64,000 bases of DNA from Candidatus Woesearchaeota archaeon (lineage in GTDB: Archaea; Nanobdellota; Nanobdellia; Woesearchaeales; GCA-023898365), in NCBI GenBank assembly GCA_023898365.1, contig CP060219.1, positions 806,001 through 870,000 on the forward strand. The letters are read 5' to 3'. Below the pieces are notes generated by a model, which saw nothing but the letters and a program-made list of their open reading frames with translations, was not told the DNA's origin and ran no database searches. The stretch's first letter is position 1; each line of letters opens with the position of its first letter. The translations under genes and the position numbers were made by a program. Below, in pieces: positions 1 through 8,183 of this stretch.

Positions 1-25
1 AAATCAGCCTTCTTGGAAAATTGCG

Positions 26-769
26 ATGGGAAAACCTCGAGTTGCCTGCTATGTGCGTGTCTCAACACAAGAACAAGCAATAGAAGGAATTTCGCTTGGT
101 GCGCAAAAAGAGAAACTCAATGCGTATTGTACGCTTCGGGATTGGGAGGTGTACAATATTTATGAGGATGCGGGCTTTTCTGCGGGAAACACGAAGCGCC
201 CAGCATTTGAGCAGCTGATGAAGGATGTTGAATCCTATGATATTTTGCTTGTGTATAAGATTGATCGGTTTTCTAGAAATCTTAAGGATTTGATTTTAAC
301 ACTTGACGAACTCAAAAAACATAAGGTGAATTTTACTTCAGTCACTGAACAAATTGATACGACTACTGCGATGGGTGAAGCGTTCTTTCAAATTATTGGG
401 GTGTTTGCTCAACTTGAGCGAGGCATGGTCAAAGAGCGAGTCGAACTCGCATTTGATAAGAAGATTGCCGCAGGAGAGGTGCTTAATCGCGCACCGTTCG
501 GGTATAAGTTTGATGAGGGGACGCTTATTGTTGATGAGGATCAAGCAAAAATTGTCAAGGATGTGTTCACCCTTCGTGCTCAAGGAGTTAATTATCGTAC
601 CATTTGTGAAAAGTTTAAGTTTGCAACTTCCACATTTTATGAAATAATTAAGAACCCGACGTACGCAGGCTATTTGCGCTTCCGGGGAAAGCTTATCAAA
701 GCAAATCACGAACCAATTATTTCTGTTGACCAGTTTAATGTGGTTAACAAGATGCAGATTATGGAATGA
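26..769 (+). CDS. Serine recombinase (resolvase/invertase family), short
   Basis: Site-specific serine recombinase. The resolvase catalytic domain spans about residues 4-150, with the nucleophile Ser13 in YVRVSTQEQ and the arginine-rich active-site stretch YKIDRFSRN. A Recombinase (PF07508-type) DNA-binding domain follows to the C-terminus (NRAPFGYK, KNPTYAGYLRFRGK). Large serine recombinases usually run to 450-600 residues with a zinc ribbon and coiled coil. This one stops at 247 residues just after the Recombinase domain, so it is either a compact member or C-terminally truncated. The ATG at 26 is close to the window edge, so its upstream context is unseen. It may mark a nearby integrated element, but no attachment site was recognised. 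Confidence 0.9.
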   Translation: MGKPRVACYVRVSTQEQAIEGISLGAQKEKLNAYCTLRDWEVYNIYEDAGFSAGNTKRPAFEQLMKDVESYDILLVYKIDRFSRNLKDLILTLDELKKHKVNFTSVTEQIDTTTAMGEAFFQIIGVFAQLERGMVKERVELAFDKKIAAGEVLNRAPFGYKFDEGTLIVDEDQAKIVKDVFTLRAQGVNYRTICEKFKFATSTFYEIIKNPTYAGYLRFRGKLIKANHEPIISVDQFNVVNKMQIME

Positions 770-830
770 TTCTTCGTGACAATGAAGTACACAAGCATTT
801 TTTTAAATGTTTGCGCGTTCTCTTTTTCTT

Positions 831-1058
831 ATGTTCGTGTACGTCCTCATTATAGTCGAGCAGGCAAATGTCCAAGATCTCTTTGAAGAGCTTATTAATC
901 ATGAGCGAGTAGCTGACGGTCATGTGCTCTTTGGCGAATGGGACATTATTCTTAAGATCAAAGCAGAAAGTCCTGAAGATGCTTCTTCATTTGTTCTTGA
1001 AGAATTGCGTACACGAAGAGAAGTAAAATTAACTAGTTCTCTTATTGTCGCAAGATGA
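831..1058 (+). CDS. Stand-alone Lrp/AsnC ligand-binding (RAM) domain protein
   Basis: A 75-residue protein made only of the RAM (regulation of amino acid metabolism) alpha-beta fold seen at the C-terminus of Lrp/AsnC regulators: an opening strand (YVLIIVE), a helix, the G-x-x-D strand (GEWDIILKIKA) and a closing helix-strand (TSSLIVAR). There is no helix-turn-helix, so it probably acts as an effector-binding or oligomerising partner of another Lrp protein. I chose the ATG at 831 over 807: the T/A-rich TATA-like element at 797-806 lies about 28 nt before it, and RAM proteins usually start right at the first strand. Confidence 0.75.
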   Translation: MFVYVLIIVEQANVQDLFEELINHERVADGHVLFGEWDIILKIKAESPEDASSFVLEELRTRREVKLTSSLIVAR

Positions 1059-1059
1059 G

Positions 1060-3414
1060 TTAGAAATCAAATAATCCTTTCTGCACTGAACCTTTGCGGA
1101 TGTCGCTAAAGTCTTTTCCAATGCTTGCAAGCAGTGATTCTGCAATAGGTTCGAGTTGTTTTTCAACGTAATGATCATAATCAATGCGCGCTTTTCGTTG
1201 TTGCAAGGGTTCTGGTCCGTCAGTTGTCATGACATATTCGACAACGCCCGTTCCGGTCATGCCCATTTTTCTTGCAGCTTTCACATGTGGTGGTGTGGTT
1301 TTTGTGTATTCTTCTGTTGTTTTGCGAAGATTTTTTCGGTAAATGAGTTTGTCATCAAGCAAACCTTTTTGCAAATCTGAGAGAACACTTTGAATGTATG
1401 TTGTCGGATCGCTTCCCTGAAAGAGGAGATGAAGCAATTTTTCTTGAAATTCTCCTGCAAGTTCTGTCCAATCTCCACGAACAGCTTCAAGGCCGGTAAT
1501 TTCAAGCGTTTCGTTATTTGGCGTCCAGTTTACTCCTGCGTAGCGTTTCTTTGCGCCTTCCGTTCCTCCTCTTGCTCGTACCAAGAGCAGTTTCGCATAG
1601 AGTTTTTCGAATTCGAGTTCGGTATGGTTTTCTCTGCCAAATTCGTTTTTAATGTGTGCGGTGAGTTTTGCATTGAGTTCTTCTCCAAACGTCTTGCCTT
1701 TTTCAAGAGCTTCACTGCTCTCTTGAATCGTGGTTGCAACAAAAACAGAGTCCGTATCGCCATAGATGACTTTGTAGCCTTCTTGTTCGGCAAATTTTGC
1801 AGCTGTTGCGATAAGGTGATGCCCAAAACTTGTGATGGCGTTTGCAAGAGCAGGATCATAAAATCGACAATTCTGACTTGCTAACACACCATAGAGGGAA
1901 TTCATCAAAATCTTAAACGCATAACTACCACTTGCATCTTTTCTTGCTTTTGCTTTATCGCGCTGCGACCAGACGTGCTTGATGATGGCTGGGAGAATTC
2001 CTTCTTTTTTTGAAAAGCGAACACCGTTAGGTGCGCGTATCTCTCCGTTGCTTGCAAGCGCAAGAGGATCTATGTTAAACGTGATCATTATTGATGGATA
2101 GAGGCTCTTAAAGTCAAAAACAAAGACGTTCTGGTACAAACCCGGTTTCGGATTCATGACGAATCCTCCAACTGTCTTTTCTTCTTTGTTTTGAAAGCGC
2201 ACACTTGGGGCTACTTTTCCTCGTTTTCGAAGCTCTCGTAAATAGAGTGAGTCAAATGAGGCTATGGATGCTTTCACGCGCGACGGCTGCATTCCGGTGA
2301 TAAGTGAGCGACGCAAGGTAAGTGCGAGCACTCCTGAGTTTGCAAGCACATCAAGAACGAGTTTTGCATCAAGTTCATTATATGCGATGAGTTTGCTTGG
2401 CTCTTTCTGGTAGAGTCGGGTGATTTCGAGATATTTTTCTTTTCCTTCTGTTTCTATTAGTTTTTTTTCATCTGTGAATTCTTTTGCTGCAGTGTTTAAC
2501 TTATAGTTATCTAGTTTAATAAATGAGGATTTGAGTAAGTGAATGCCGTCAAGAATTTCTCTTCCAGGAATGCTTGCTTTCGAATCTCGAAAGAAGGACC
2601 GCTCTTGTGTGAGTTTTAGTTTGCCAGGCATCCTGCCAAATGAAAAATCAACGCGCTCTCGTTTTGCTGCTTCGTTGAGCACAGCAAAATCAAAATCTAT
2701 AAGGTTCCACCCTGTGATAAGATCAGGATCTTCTTTTTGTACAAGAGCGATGAATTCCTGCACCGCATCTTTTTGCGACGTAACAATGATGAGATCTTCT
2801 CCTCGAGGAAGCTGTTTGTGTCCCTCGTGAACAAAAATGGTCTTTTTCCAAAGGCGTTCTCCTTCTTGAAATGCAAGAGCAATGCTGTACATGTTGTTTG
2901 AGGTCTTATCAGTTTCGATGTCAAATGAGAGTATGCGCAACGTAGGTAACTCGTCAGGACCTTTGGCAAGTTCAGGTTCTTCAAAAACGACGTCAACGAA
3001 AAATTCTTCTGTATGTGTTTCTTTTCCTGTTATAAGCACAGTTGAGAGGAGATCAAGATCAATGGTGAATCGTTGGGCAAGAGGAATATCTGCTTCAAAG
3101 GTTTGCATGCCATTTTTTTCCAGTTCGTCGCGAATCCGCGCAACATCTTTTGTTTCGGAGAATGAAATTTTGCACACTGTTTTTTCATCAAAACTTGTCA
3201 GTGTTGTCGTTTCTGTGCCCGTAAATGTTGTGGTTGATGATAGAATTTCTTTTGCTGCTTTCTCATCTTCTTGTTTGATAAAAAAGTACGGTGCATACGC
3301 GTTTCTTGTCACAAATGATCTGCCATCACTGAGTCTTCCAAATAATAAGATGATTGTTTTTCCGTTTTCGACGCGATACGTCTTATCTACGATAAATCCT
3401 ATGTGCTTGCTCAT
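1060..3414 (-). CDS. polB: Replicative DNA polymerase, family B (PolB)
   Basis: DNA-dependent DNA polymerase with 3'-5' proofreading. The exonuclease motif SFDIETD lies near residue 165, exo II as GWNLIDFDF, and exo III as YNELDAKLVLD. The polymerase has motif A DFKSLYPSI (about 432), motif B ILMNSLYG and motif C YGDTDS (about 548), so all catalytic acids are present. The C-terminus ends in QKGLFDF, a textbook PCNA-interacting (PIP) peptide. Length (784 aa) is normal for archaeal PolB. The ATG at 3414 follows GGTG at a good distance. A GTG at 3426, immediately after the upstream stop, would add four residues. It is probably co-transcribed with the small winged-helix gene just upstream. Confidence 0.97.
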   Translation of the reverse strand: MSKHIGFIVDKTYRVENGKTIILLFGRLSDGRSFVTRNAYAPYFFIKQEDEKAAKEILSSTTTFTGTETTTLTSFDEKTVCKISFSETKDVARIRDELEKNGMQTFEADIPLAQRFTIDLDLLSTVLITGKETHTEEFFVDVVFEEPELAKGPDELPTLRILSFDIETDKTSNNMYSIALAFQEGERLWKKTIFVHEGHKQLPRGEDLIIVTSQKDAVQEFIALVQKEDPDLITGWNLIDFDFAVLNEAAKRERVDFSFGRMPGKLKLTQERSFFRDSKASIPGREILDGIHLLKSSFIKLDNYKLNTAAKEFTDEKKLIETEGKEKYLEITRLYQKEPSKLIAYNELDAKLVLDVLANSGVLALTLRRSLITGMQPSRVKASIASFDSLYLRELRKRGKVAPSVRFQNKEEKTVGGFVMNPKPGLYQNVFVFDFKSLYPSIMITFNIDPLALASNGEIRAPNGVRFSKKEGILPAIIKHVWSQRDKAKARKDASGSYAFKILMNSLYGVLASQNCRFYDPALANAITSFGHHLIATAAKFAEQEGYKVIYGDTDSVFVATTIQESSEALEKGKTFGEELNAKLTAHIKNEFGRENHTELEFEKLYAKLLLVRARGGTEGAKKRYAGVNWTPNNETLEITGLEAVRGDWTELAGEFQEKLLHLLFQGSDPTTYIQSVLSDLQKGLLDDKLIYRKNLRKTTEEYTKTTPPHVKAARKMGMTGTGVVEYVMTTDGPEPLQQRKARIDYDHYVEKQLEPIAESLLASIGKDFSDIRKGSVQKGLFDF

Positions 3415-3426
3415 AAGGACACCCAC

Positions 3427-3693
3427 TTAGAGAAGTTTAACATACCCTGTATCGGAGTATTCGATGATGTGATCGTTTTCAAGTTCTTCTATTGCTGCAT
3501 TAACCGTATCTTCAGAAAGTCCGCGGATCATTGCTTCAGTGATAATTGCTTCAATTTGAATTTTTTTATTCTTTGGGGATACGAGTTCGCTAATTATCTC
3601 AATTACGATGATTTTGTTATCAACTCGTGATTCTTCCATAATTTTGGATGCCATCATGCGTTGAATTTTCATTAATTCGTCAAAGTCTGCCAA
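3427..3693 (-). CDS. Small winged-helix protein resembling the MCM C-terminal domain
   Basis: 88 residues. About residues 28-88 read like a winged helix: a helix, then a GLSEDTVNAAIEEL recognition-type helix, then the wing IIEYSDTGYVKLL. The pattern resembles the C-terminal winged helix of archaeal MCM helicase; this is my comparison from memory, not a search result. It starts with TTG at 3693 behind a strong GGGGGAG ribosome-binding site, with a later ATG as the alternative. It ends one base before the possible GTG start of polB, so the two are almost certainly one transcript and it may be a polymerase-associated or replication accessory protein. Confidence 0.65.
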   Translation of the reverse strand: MADFDELMKIQRMMASKIMEESRVDNKIIVIEIISELVSPKNKKIQIEAIITEAMIRGLSEDTVNAAIEELENDHIIEYSDTGYVKLL

Positions 3694-3779
3694 TTACTCC
3701 CCCTGATGTCCAAAAGAGTGCTATTTTTATAAAGATTTCGCGACGAATAGCGGTTTTTGTATAGTGGCAGAATGTATTT

Positions 3780-4076
3780 TTACTGTTCTTTTCTTGTTGA
3801 TTCGAGAAACTCGCTTAAACAATCATTGCCGCAAAAGTTTGCTTTCTTTCGAAAATAACCTTGGCCAAAAATGAGCGTGTAGCATTTCTCTTCAAGAACG
3901 TTTCCTCCACAGGAGGGGCAGATTTTCTGCCTTGTCGTCTCAAGGAGTTCTCGCCTCGCACTCACCATCGAGGTGATGTTGCCCAGTTGCAAGTGTTGCT
4001 CTAAATGAAGGAGTTCTTCGTATGAAAGCGTTTCGATGACCGCTTTCATTGTTTTTGCCAATGCTGGTTCTTCCAT
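3780..4076 (-). CDS. Small zinc-ribbon protein of unknown function
   Basis: 98 residues. The N-terminal half is helical (YEELLHLEQHLQLGNI). The C-terminal half holds a four-cysteine site, CPSCGG near residue 53 and a later C-G-N-D-C pair, so a structural zinc is likely. I do not recognise a family. The ATG at 4076 follows the upstream regulator's stop by one base (TGATATG), with GGTG upstream. This makes it translationally coupled to that regulator and perhaps its functional partner. Confidence 0.65.
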   Translation of the reverse strand: MEEPALAKTMKAVIETLSYEELLHLEQHLQLGNITSMVSARRELLETTRQKICPSCGGNVLEEKCYTLIFGQGYFRKKANFCGNDCLSEFLESTRKEQ

Positions 4077-4077
4077 A

Positions 4078-4737
4078 TCACACACCCAATATTTCAAGTA
4101 ATTCGTTATCTTGTGATTCATTAATGAGAGGGACGAGTTCTTCTTTTAAGGAAAGGTAGTACGCTTCATTTCGAAGGAATCCGTTCTTGATTTCCTCAGG
4201 GCTGTGAGACCATAAGTTGATGATCACTTGGCTTCCTTTGAGGTGGATGACTTGTTTTGCTTGTTCCCCTCGTAATTTATGCAGTGATTCTTTTTTTGTG
4301 ATAATGAGAAGATTAAGGTCGCTTGTTTTGTCTTTTTTGAGCAATCCGAGAAAGTGAATGTTTTCAAAAAGATCTTCTTGTTGAAAAAATAGTTTGGCGA
4401 TGGCGTGAGCATTTTCTTGCGTGAGAAGCATCCATAAACTAATAAGAAGTTTTTTCTCAAACGTGAGGTTGAATTGTTTTTGTTCTACAAATTTTTGTGC
4501 GATAATTTGGATGGTGGTTGATTCTTTTTTGAGGGAGATCATGGTTGCTGGTTTGCCTGGTTTTTGTGTTTTTTTTGCTGTCTTTTTGATGAGGTCTTGC
4601 GCTTCAAGAAGTTTCGTTTGCTGTGAGATATTTGCAAGTGAGGTCTTCATTTTTTTTGCAAGTTCACCGGCTGTTTGCGTGTTGCTTGCGATTTGTTTGA
4701 GAAGCTCAAATGTTGTCTTTGAAAATTGTTGATGCAT
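4078..4737 (-). CDS. Winged-helix transcriptional regulator with a nucleotidyltransferase-like C-terminal region
   Basis: 219 residues. Residues about 1-60 form an ArsR/MarR-like winged helix (FELLKQIASN, AGELAKKM, LANISQQTKLLEAQDLI). The C-terminal half contains FLGLLKKDKTSDLNLLIIT, which has the layout of the minimal nucleotidyltransferase core (G-S-x-x-x-G-x-x-x-x-S-D-x-D-L). The catalytic glycine/serine loop is lost and only D-x-N survives, so it looks like a degenerate domain used for sensing. A TATA box at 4756-4768 lies 26 nt before the ATG at 4737, supporting a leaderless start there rather than at 4776. Co-transcribed with the zinc-ribbon gene that follows. Confidence 0.65.
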   Translation of the reverse strand: MHQQFSKTTFELLKQIASNTQTAGELAKKMKTSLANISQQTKLLEAQDLIKKTAKKTQKPGKPATMISLKKESTTIQIIAQKFVEQKQFNLTFEKKLLISLWMLLTQENAHAIAKLFFQQEDLFENIHFLGLLKKDKTSDLNLLIITKKESLHKLRGEQAKQVIHLKGSQVIINLWSHSPEEIKNGFLRNEAYYLSLKEELVPLINESQDNELLEILGV

Positions 4738-4755
4738 GGGGTGATTGTAGAGGTT

Positions 4756-4768
4756 CTTATATATAAAG
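4756..4768 (-). promoter_or_regulatory. TATA box of the winged-helix regulator
   Basis: On the minus strand the sequence reads CTTTATATATAAG, a strong archaeal TATA element centred about 26 nt upstream of the ATG at 4737. The rest of the divergent intergenic region 4770-4980 is AT-rich with no gene visible. Confidence 0.6.
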
Positions 4769-4982
4769 TTTTTCATTTATTAAAGAAATTTTATTATTAT
4801 AGTAAGTTAATTAAATAATTTATTAACTAGGAGCTCTTAAATCATTTTAAAACCACAAATTTGGTTATTTGAGACGTTTTTACATAAGATACTAGTGATG
4901 ATTTGCTTTCTTATTTTTCAACTTACTTACAAATAGAATTATCGTAAATATTCATTTGTTTCTCCACAGTAAAAAAGAATAC

Positions 4983-4991
4983 TTTTATATA
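4983..4991 (+). promoter_or_regulatory. TATA box of the glycogen island
   Basis: TTTTATATA on the plus strand. A transcript starting about 25 nt downstream would have a leader of about 60 nt before the GT4 gene, containing GAGGTG about 13 nt before its ATG. This is the best promoter candidate for the whole 5.0-12.8 kb operon. Confidence 0.5.
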
Positions 4992-5070
4992 CTCGAAGAT
5001 GCAGCACAAATAACAGAATTAGCCAAACTAGTGGGTGAAGGATGGAGAAAGACGAGGTGTTTACGCGTAA

Positions 5071-6327
5071 ATGAAGGTTCTTATGATTGGCTGGGAACTC
5101 CCTCCGCTTTTCGCGGGAGGACTTGGGCAAGTATGTGATGCGTTACTTCATTCTTTTTCAAAAACCGAACATGAAGTCACGTACATTATGCCGTACGGCC
5201 CAGCTGATTTTCACACCAAATATGGTAACCGAGTTCTTATCGCCCAACATAAAATTCCTGCACATAAACTCAAAAATATTCATCTCAAAACGGTGGGAAC
5301 AGGATTTCATGCGTACATGGATGAACGACAATATGACGAAGTCCATAAACGCATAGCAAGAGAAAAACAATTCGCTTCTGATGGGAAAGTTGTAAAGAAC
5401 CTCTATGGTGACAACCTTTTCGAAGAAATGGAACGATTCGCGCAGCGAGTCAGACTCATCGCAGAAGATGAAGATTTTGATGTTATTCACATCCACGAAT
5501 TTCACACGTATCCTGCAGGTCATCAAGCAAGAGAAGTGAGTGGCAAACCACTTGTCATGCATGTTCATAACACCATCTTTGATCGCGCGCTTGGCAGAGC
5601 TTCAGAAGAAGAACGCTCAAGAGAATATTACGCACTTGCACATTCCGATCATATCGTTGCAATCAGTGATTATGTAAAAAACATGGTTGTAAACAATTAC
5701 GGCATAGATCCAAACAAAATAACTGTTGTGCATAACGAACCAACTCTTTACGAGGAACCCGAAGTGAAAGTTGACATTATGCCCGATGAAAAGGTTGTGC
5801 TCTTTTTAGGAAGAATCAGCGTACAAAAAGGACCAGAATATTTTGTTGAAGCAGCAAAACGAGTTCTTGATCATCATGAAAAAGTAAAATTTGTCGTTGT
5901 CGGCTCCGGAGACAAACTCAACAGCATGATCGAGCACGCAGCAAGTCTTGGCATAGGACAAAATTTCTTGTTTACCGGTTGGCTTAATAAACAAGAATCT
6001 GCACGCATGTTTGACCGAGCGGATGCATTTGTCATGCCTTCAGTTTCAGAACCATTCGGCCTTGTTCCTTATGAATCACTTCAGCACCGAACGCCACCAA
6101 TCATCAGCAAAACAAGCGGCATTAGTGAAGTGCTACAAAATTGTATTAAAGTTGATTTCTGGGACACAGAGAAACTTGCTGATCGCATTATTTCATTACT
6201 CTCTTATCCGAGCATGCATCAAACAATGACCGAAAATGGCTATCATGAGGTCATGAACAGAAGTTGGGATACGGCAGTTACAAAATTAGTACGTTTGTAT
6301 AAGGACGTTATTCGAAAAGCGTCATAG
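5071..6327 (+). CDS. GT-B glycosyltransferase, glycogen synthase-like (GT4/GT5 type)
   Basis: 418 residues, retaining GT-B fold. The N-terminus has the ADP-glucose synthase-like start WELPPLFAGGLGQV, with K-x-G-G replaced by A-G-G. It also has VIHIHEFHTYPAG, and the C-terminal nucleotide-sugar domain has LFLGRISVQKG and the E-x7-E motif in SVSEPFGLVPYESL. It most likely elongates alpha-1,4-glucan from a nucleotide glucose donor in the cytoplasm. It opens a same-strand cluster with GH57, GT3 and GalT-like genes, which supports the glycogen role. Donor specificity cannot be read from sequence. Confidence 0.88.
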   Translation: MKVLMIGWELPPLFAGGLGQVCDALLHSFSKTEHEVTYIMPYGPADFHTKYGNRVLIAQHKIPAHKLKNIHLKTVGTGFHAYMDERQYDEVHKRIAREKQFASDGKVVKNLYGDNLFEEMERFAQRVRLIAEDEDFDVIHIHEFHTYPAGHQAREVSGKPLVMHVHNTIFDRALGRASEEERSREYYALAHSDHIVAISDYVKNMVVNNYGIDPNKITVVHNEPTLYEEPEVKVDIMPDEKVVLFLGRISVQKGPEYFVEAAKRVLDHHEKVKFVVVGSGDKLNSMIEHAASLGIGQNFLFTGWLNKQESARMFDRADAFVMPSVSEPFGLVPYESLQHRTPPIISKTSGISEVLQNCIKVDFWDTEKLADRIISLLSYPSMHQTMTENGYHEVMNRSWDTAVTKLVRLYKDVIRKAS

Positions 6328-6368
6328 CTACATCAAATCACCATCATTATTTTGGGGGAGGTACATAA

Positions 6369-7625
6369 ATGGTAAGCGTATGTTTTTACTTTCAAGTGCA
6401 CCAACCATTTCGGTTGCGTGAATACAGAGTTTTTGATATTGGACGCGCACATGACTATTTCGATGAGAAGAAAAATCGAGAAGTTGCGCAAAAAGTTGCA
6501 AACAAAAGTTATTTGCCAACGAACAAAGTCCTCTTAGATCTTATCCAAATGCATAAAGGCGCATTTAAAGTCTCCTTTTCCATCAGTGGCGTTGCGTTAG
6601 AGCAATTTGAAGCATATGCTCCTGAAGTTCTTGAAAGTTTTAAGAAACTTGCAGAAACTGGTTGCGTTGAGTTTTTAAGCGAAACGTATTATCATTCACT
6701 ATCATTCATTTACTCACGAGACGAATTTGTTAAACAGATCAACAAGCACGCAGCACTTATCAAGAAACATTTTAATCAAACCCCAACTGTTTTTCGCAAT
6801 ACTGAATTAATCTTTAACAATGAACTGGCAAACTTTGTCAAGGGACTTGGCTTCAAAGGGATTATTGCAGAAGGAGCAGATCATGTATTAGGTTGGCGAA
6901 GTCCTAACTTTATTTATGAAGCAGTTACCGCTCACGACTTCAAAGTTCTCTTAAAAAACTACAAGCTCTCCGATGACATTGCATTTCGCTTCAGCAACAA
7001 AGGATGGGAAGAACATCCATTAACGGCAGAAAAATTTGTTCACTGGCTTAACCAAATTAATGGCAACGGTGATCTAGTCAATCTCTTTATGGACTACGAA
7101 ACCTTTGGAGAACACCAATGGGAAGACACTGGCATTTTTGACTTTTTGCGAGCCATGCCAGGAATGGTTCTTAGTCATCCAGACAATGAGTTCGTCACTG
7201 TTTCACAAGCTCTCAAATATCCAATTCGAGGAGAAATTGATGTGCACTCCTTTATGAGTTGGGCGGATATGGAGCGGGATCTTACCGCATGGACAGGAAA
7301 TGCTATGCAACAAACTGCGCTGCGAGAACTCTTCTTGATTGAAAAAGCAGTAAAAGAAACAGGCGATGAACAACTCATTGAAGACTGGCGAAGACTTTCA
7401 ACATCAGATCATTTCTACTATATGTGCACAAAATGGTTTAGTGATGGCGACGTTCATAAATATTTTAGCCCCTACGAAAGTCCGTATGATGCCTACATGT
7501 TTTTCATGAATACGCTCAATGATGTCTTGGAAAGGATAAAACTTTTAAATGAGAAGTATTCAAATCAAGTTCAAAAGGGGGTGGAAAGGCGAGGTGTTAC
7601 AGAACATCTTGCGCGTTCACTGTAA
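6369..7625 (+). CDS. Glycoside hydrolase family 57 (alpha-amylase/glucanotransferase type)
   Basis: 418 residues. Family GH57 signatures in order: HQPFR at residues about 10-14, the nucleophile Glu in FRNTELIFN (about 146), and the general acid Asp in FMDYETFGEH (about 241). No signal peptide, so it acts on cytoplasmic alpha-glucan, by hydrolysis or transglycosylation, in turnover of the polymer made by the neighbouring synthases. It is preceded by an excellent GGGGGAGGT site 8 nt before the ATG. Similar short GH57 enzymes accompany glycogen synthase genes in other archaea. Confidence 0.92.
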   Translation: MVSVCFYFQVHQPFRLREYRVFDIGRAHDYFDEKKNREVAQKVANKSYLPTNKVLLDLIQMHKGAFKVSFSISGVALEQFEAYAPEVLESFKKLAETGCVEFLSETYYHSLSFIYSRDEFVKQINKHAALIKKHFNQTPTVFRNTELIFNNELANFVKGLGFKGIIAEGADHVLGWRSPNFIYEAVTAHDFKVLLKNYKLSDDIAFRFSNKGWEEHPLTAEKFVHWLNQINGNGDLVNLFMDYETFGEHQWEDTGIFDFLRAMPGMVLSHPDNEFVTVSQALKYPIRGEIDVHSFMSWADMERDLTAWTGNAMQQTALRELFLIEKAVKETGDEQLIEDWRRLSTSDHFYYMCTKWFSDGDVHKYFSPYESPYDAYMFFMNTLNDVLERIKLLNEKYSNQVQKGVERRGVTEHLARSL

Positions 7626-7658
7626 TTAATTAAACCGTGGAAGGAGAGGTGAGTTGAG

Positions 7659-8174
7659 ATGAGTACAAGTTCTACGGCTGCAAAAAAACCAAAGAAGAAG
7701 GTTGCGGCAAAAAAACCAGCAAAGAAAAAAGTAGTTTCAAAAAAACCAGCAAATAAAACTGTGGCTGCGCTAAAACCAGTTGTTAAAGCAACTGAAGTGA
7801 AAGCGGTGCCTAAAAAGAAAGCGTCTGCAAAAAAGAAAAAAGTTGCTAGTAAAAAAAAGCCAACAAAAGATCTTAACAAGGCAGTTATTGATGCGGTGCA
7901 CAAACTAACCATAAAGAGAAAACCAAAAGATCATGAATATTTTTACTTGGTCTCCGGTGATCAAATTAGGGATGTGCGAGAGCTCGTAAATTTACTTGAC
8001 ACGTTAGCTGACGAAGTGTTCAACTATCATGTCAACGATGAGCGAAACGATTTTGCAAGCTGGATTGAGGCAGTATTTCAAGATAAGAACTTAGCGGAAC
8101 GAATCAGATCTCTTCGCAACAAGCAAGAGATGAATCTGGTCATCTGCAAATACCTTATTGACGAGATGTGGTAA
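7659..8174 (+). CDS. Lys/Ala-rich protein with C-terminal NDF-W domain (copy 1 of 3)
   Basis: 171 residues. Residues 1-75 are a basic, low-complexity tail of AKKP and KKK blocks. From about residue 88 a globular domain follows: FYLVSGDQIRDVRELVNLL, a His-Val-Asn-x-E segment and NDFASWIEAVFQDKNLAERI. The same domain occurs in the next two genes. Its H-x(n)-NDF-x-x-W-x-x-x-V-x-x-D-x-x-L-A-E-R-I pattern reminds me of DUF5752, a domain often encoded near glycosyltransferases; that assignment is from memory. The basic tail could bind nucleic acid or anionic polymer. Expressed from GGAGAGGTGAG within the glycogen operon. Confidence 0.7.
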   Translation: MSTSSTAAKKPKKKVAAKKPAKKKVVSKKPANKTVAALKPVVKATEVKAVPKKKASAKKKKVASKKKPTKDLNKAVIDAVHKLTIKRKPKDHEYFYLVSGDQIRDVRELVNLLDTLADEVFNYHVNDERNDFASWIEAVFQDKNLAERIRSLRNKQEMNLVICKYLIDEMW

Positions 8175-8183
8175 GGCAGTTTC

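Noticed and set aside
1390..1884. 164-codon plus-strand frame inside polB, rich in Phe and Cys
   Set aside because: It is antisense to conserved PolB palm motifs, with no ribosome-binding site or recognisable domain.
4769..5070. Possible short gene or RNA in the AT-rich divergent region
   Set aside because: Only promoter elements and short open frames without start signals were seen. No cloverleaf or conserved RNA pattern.
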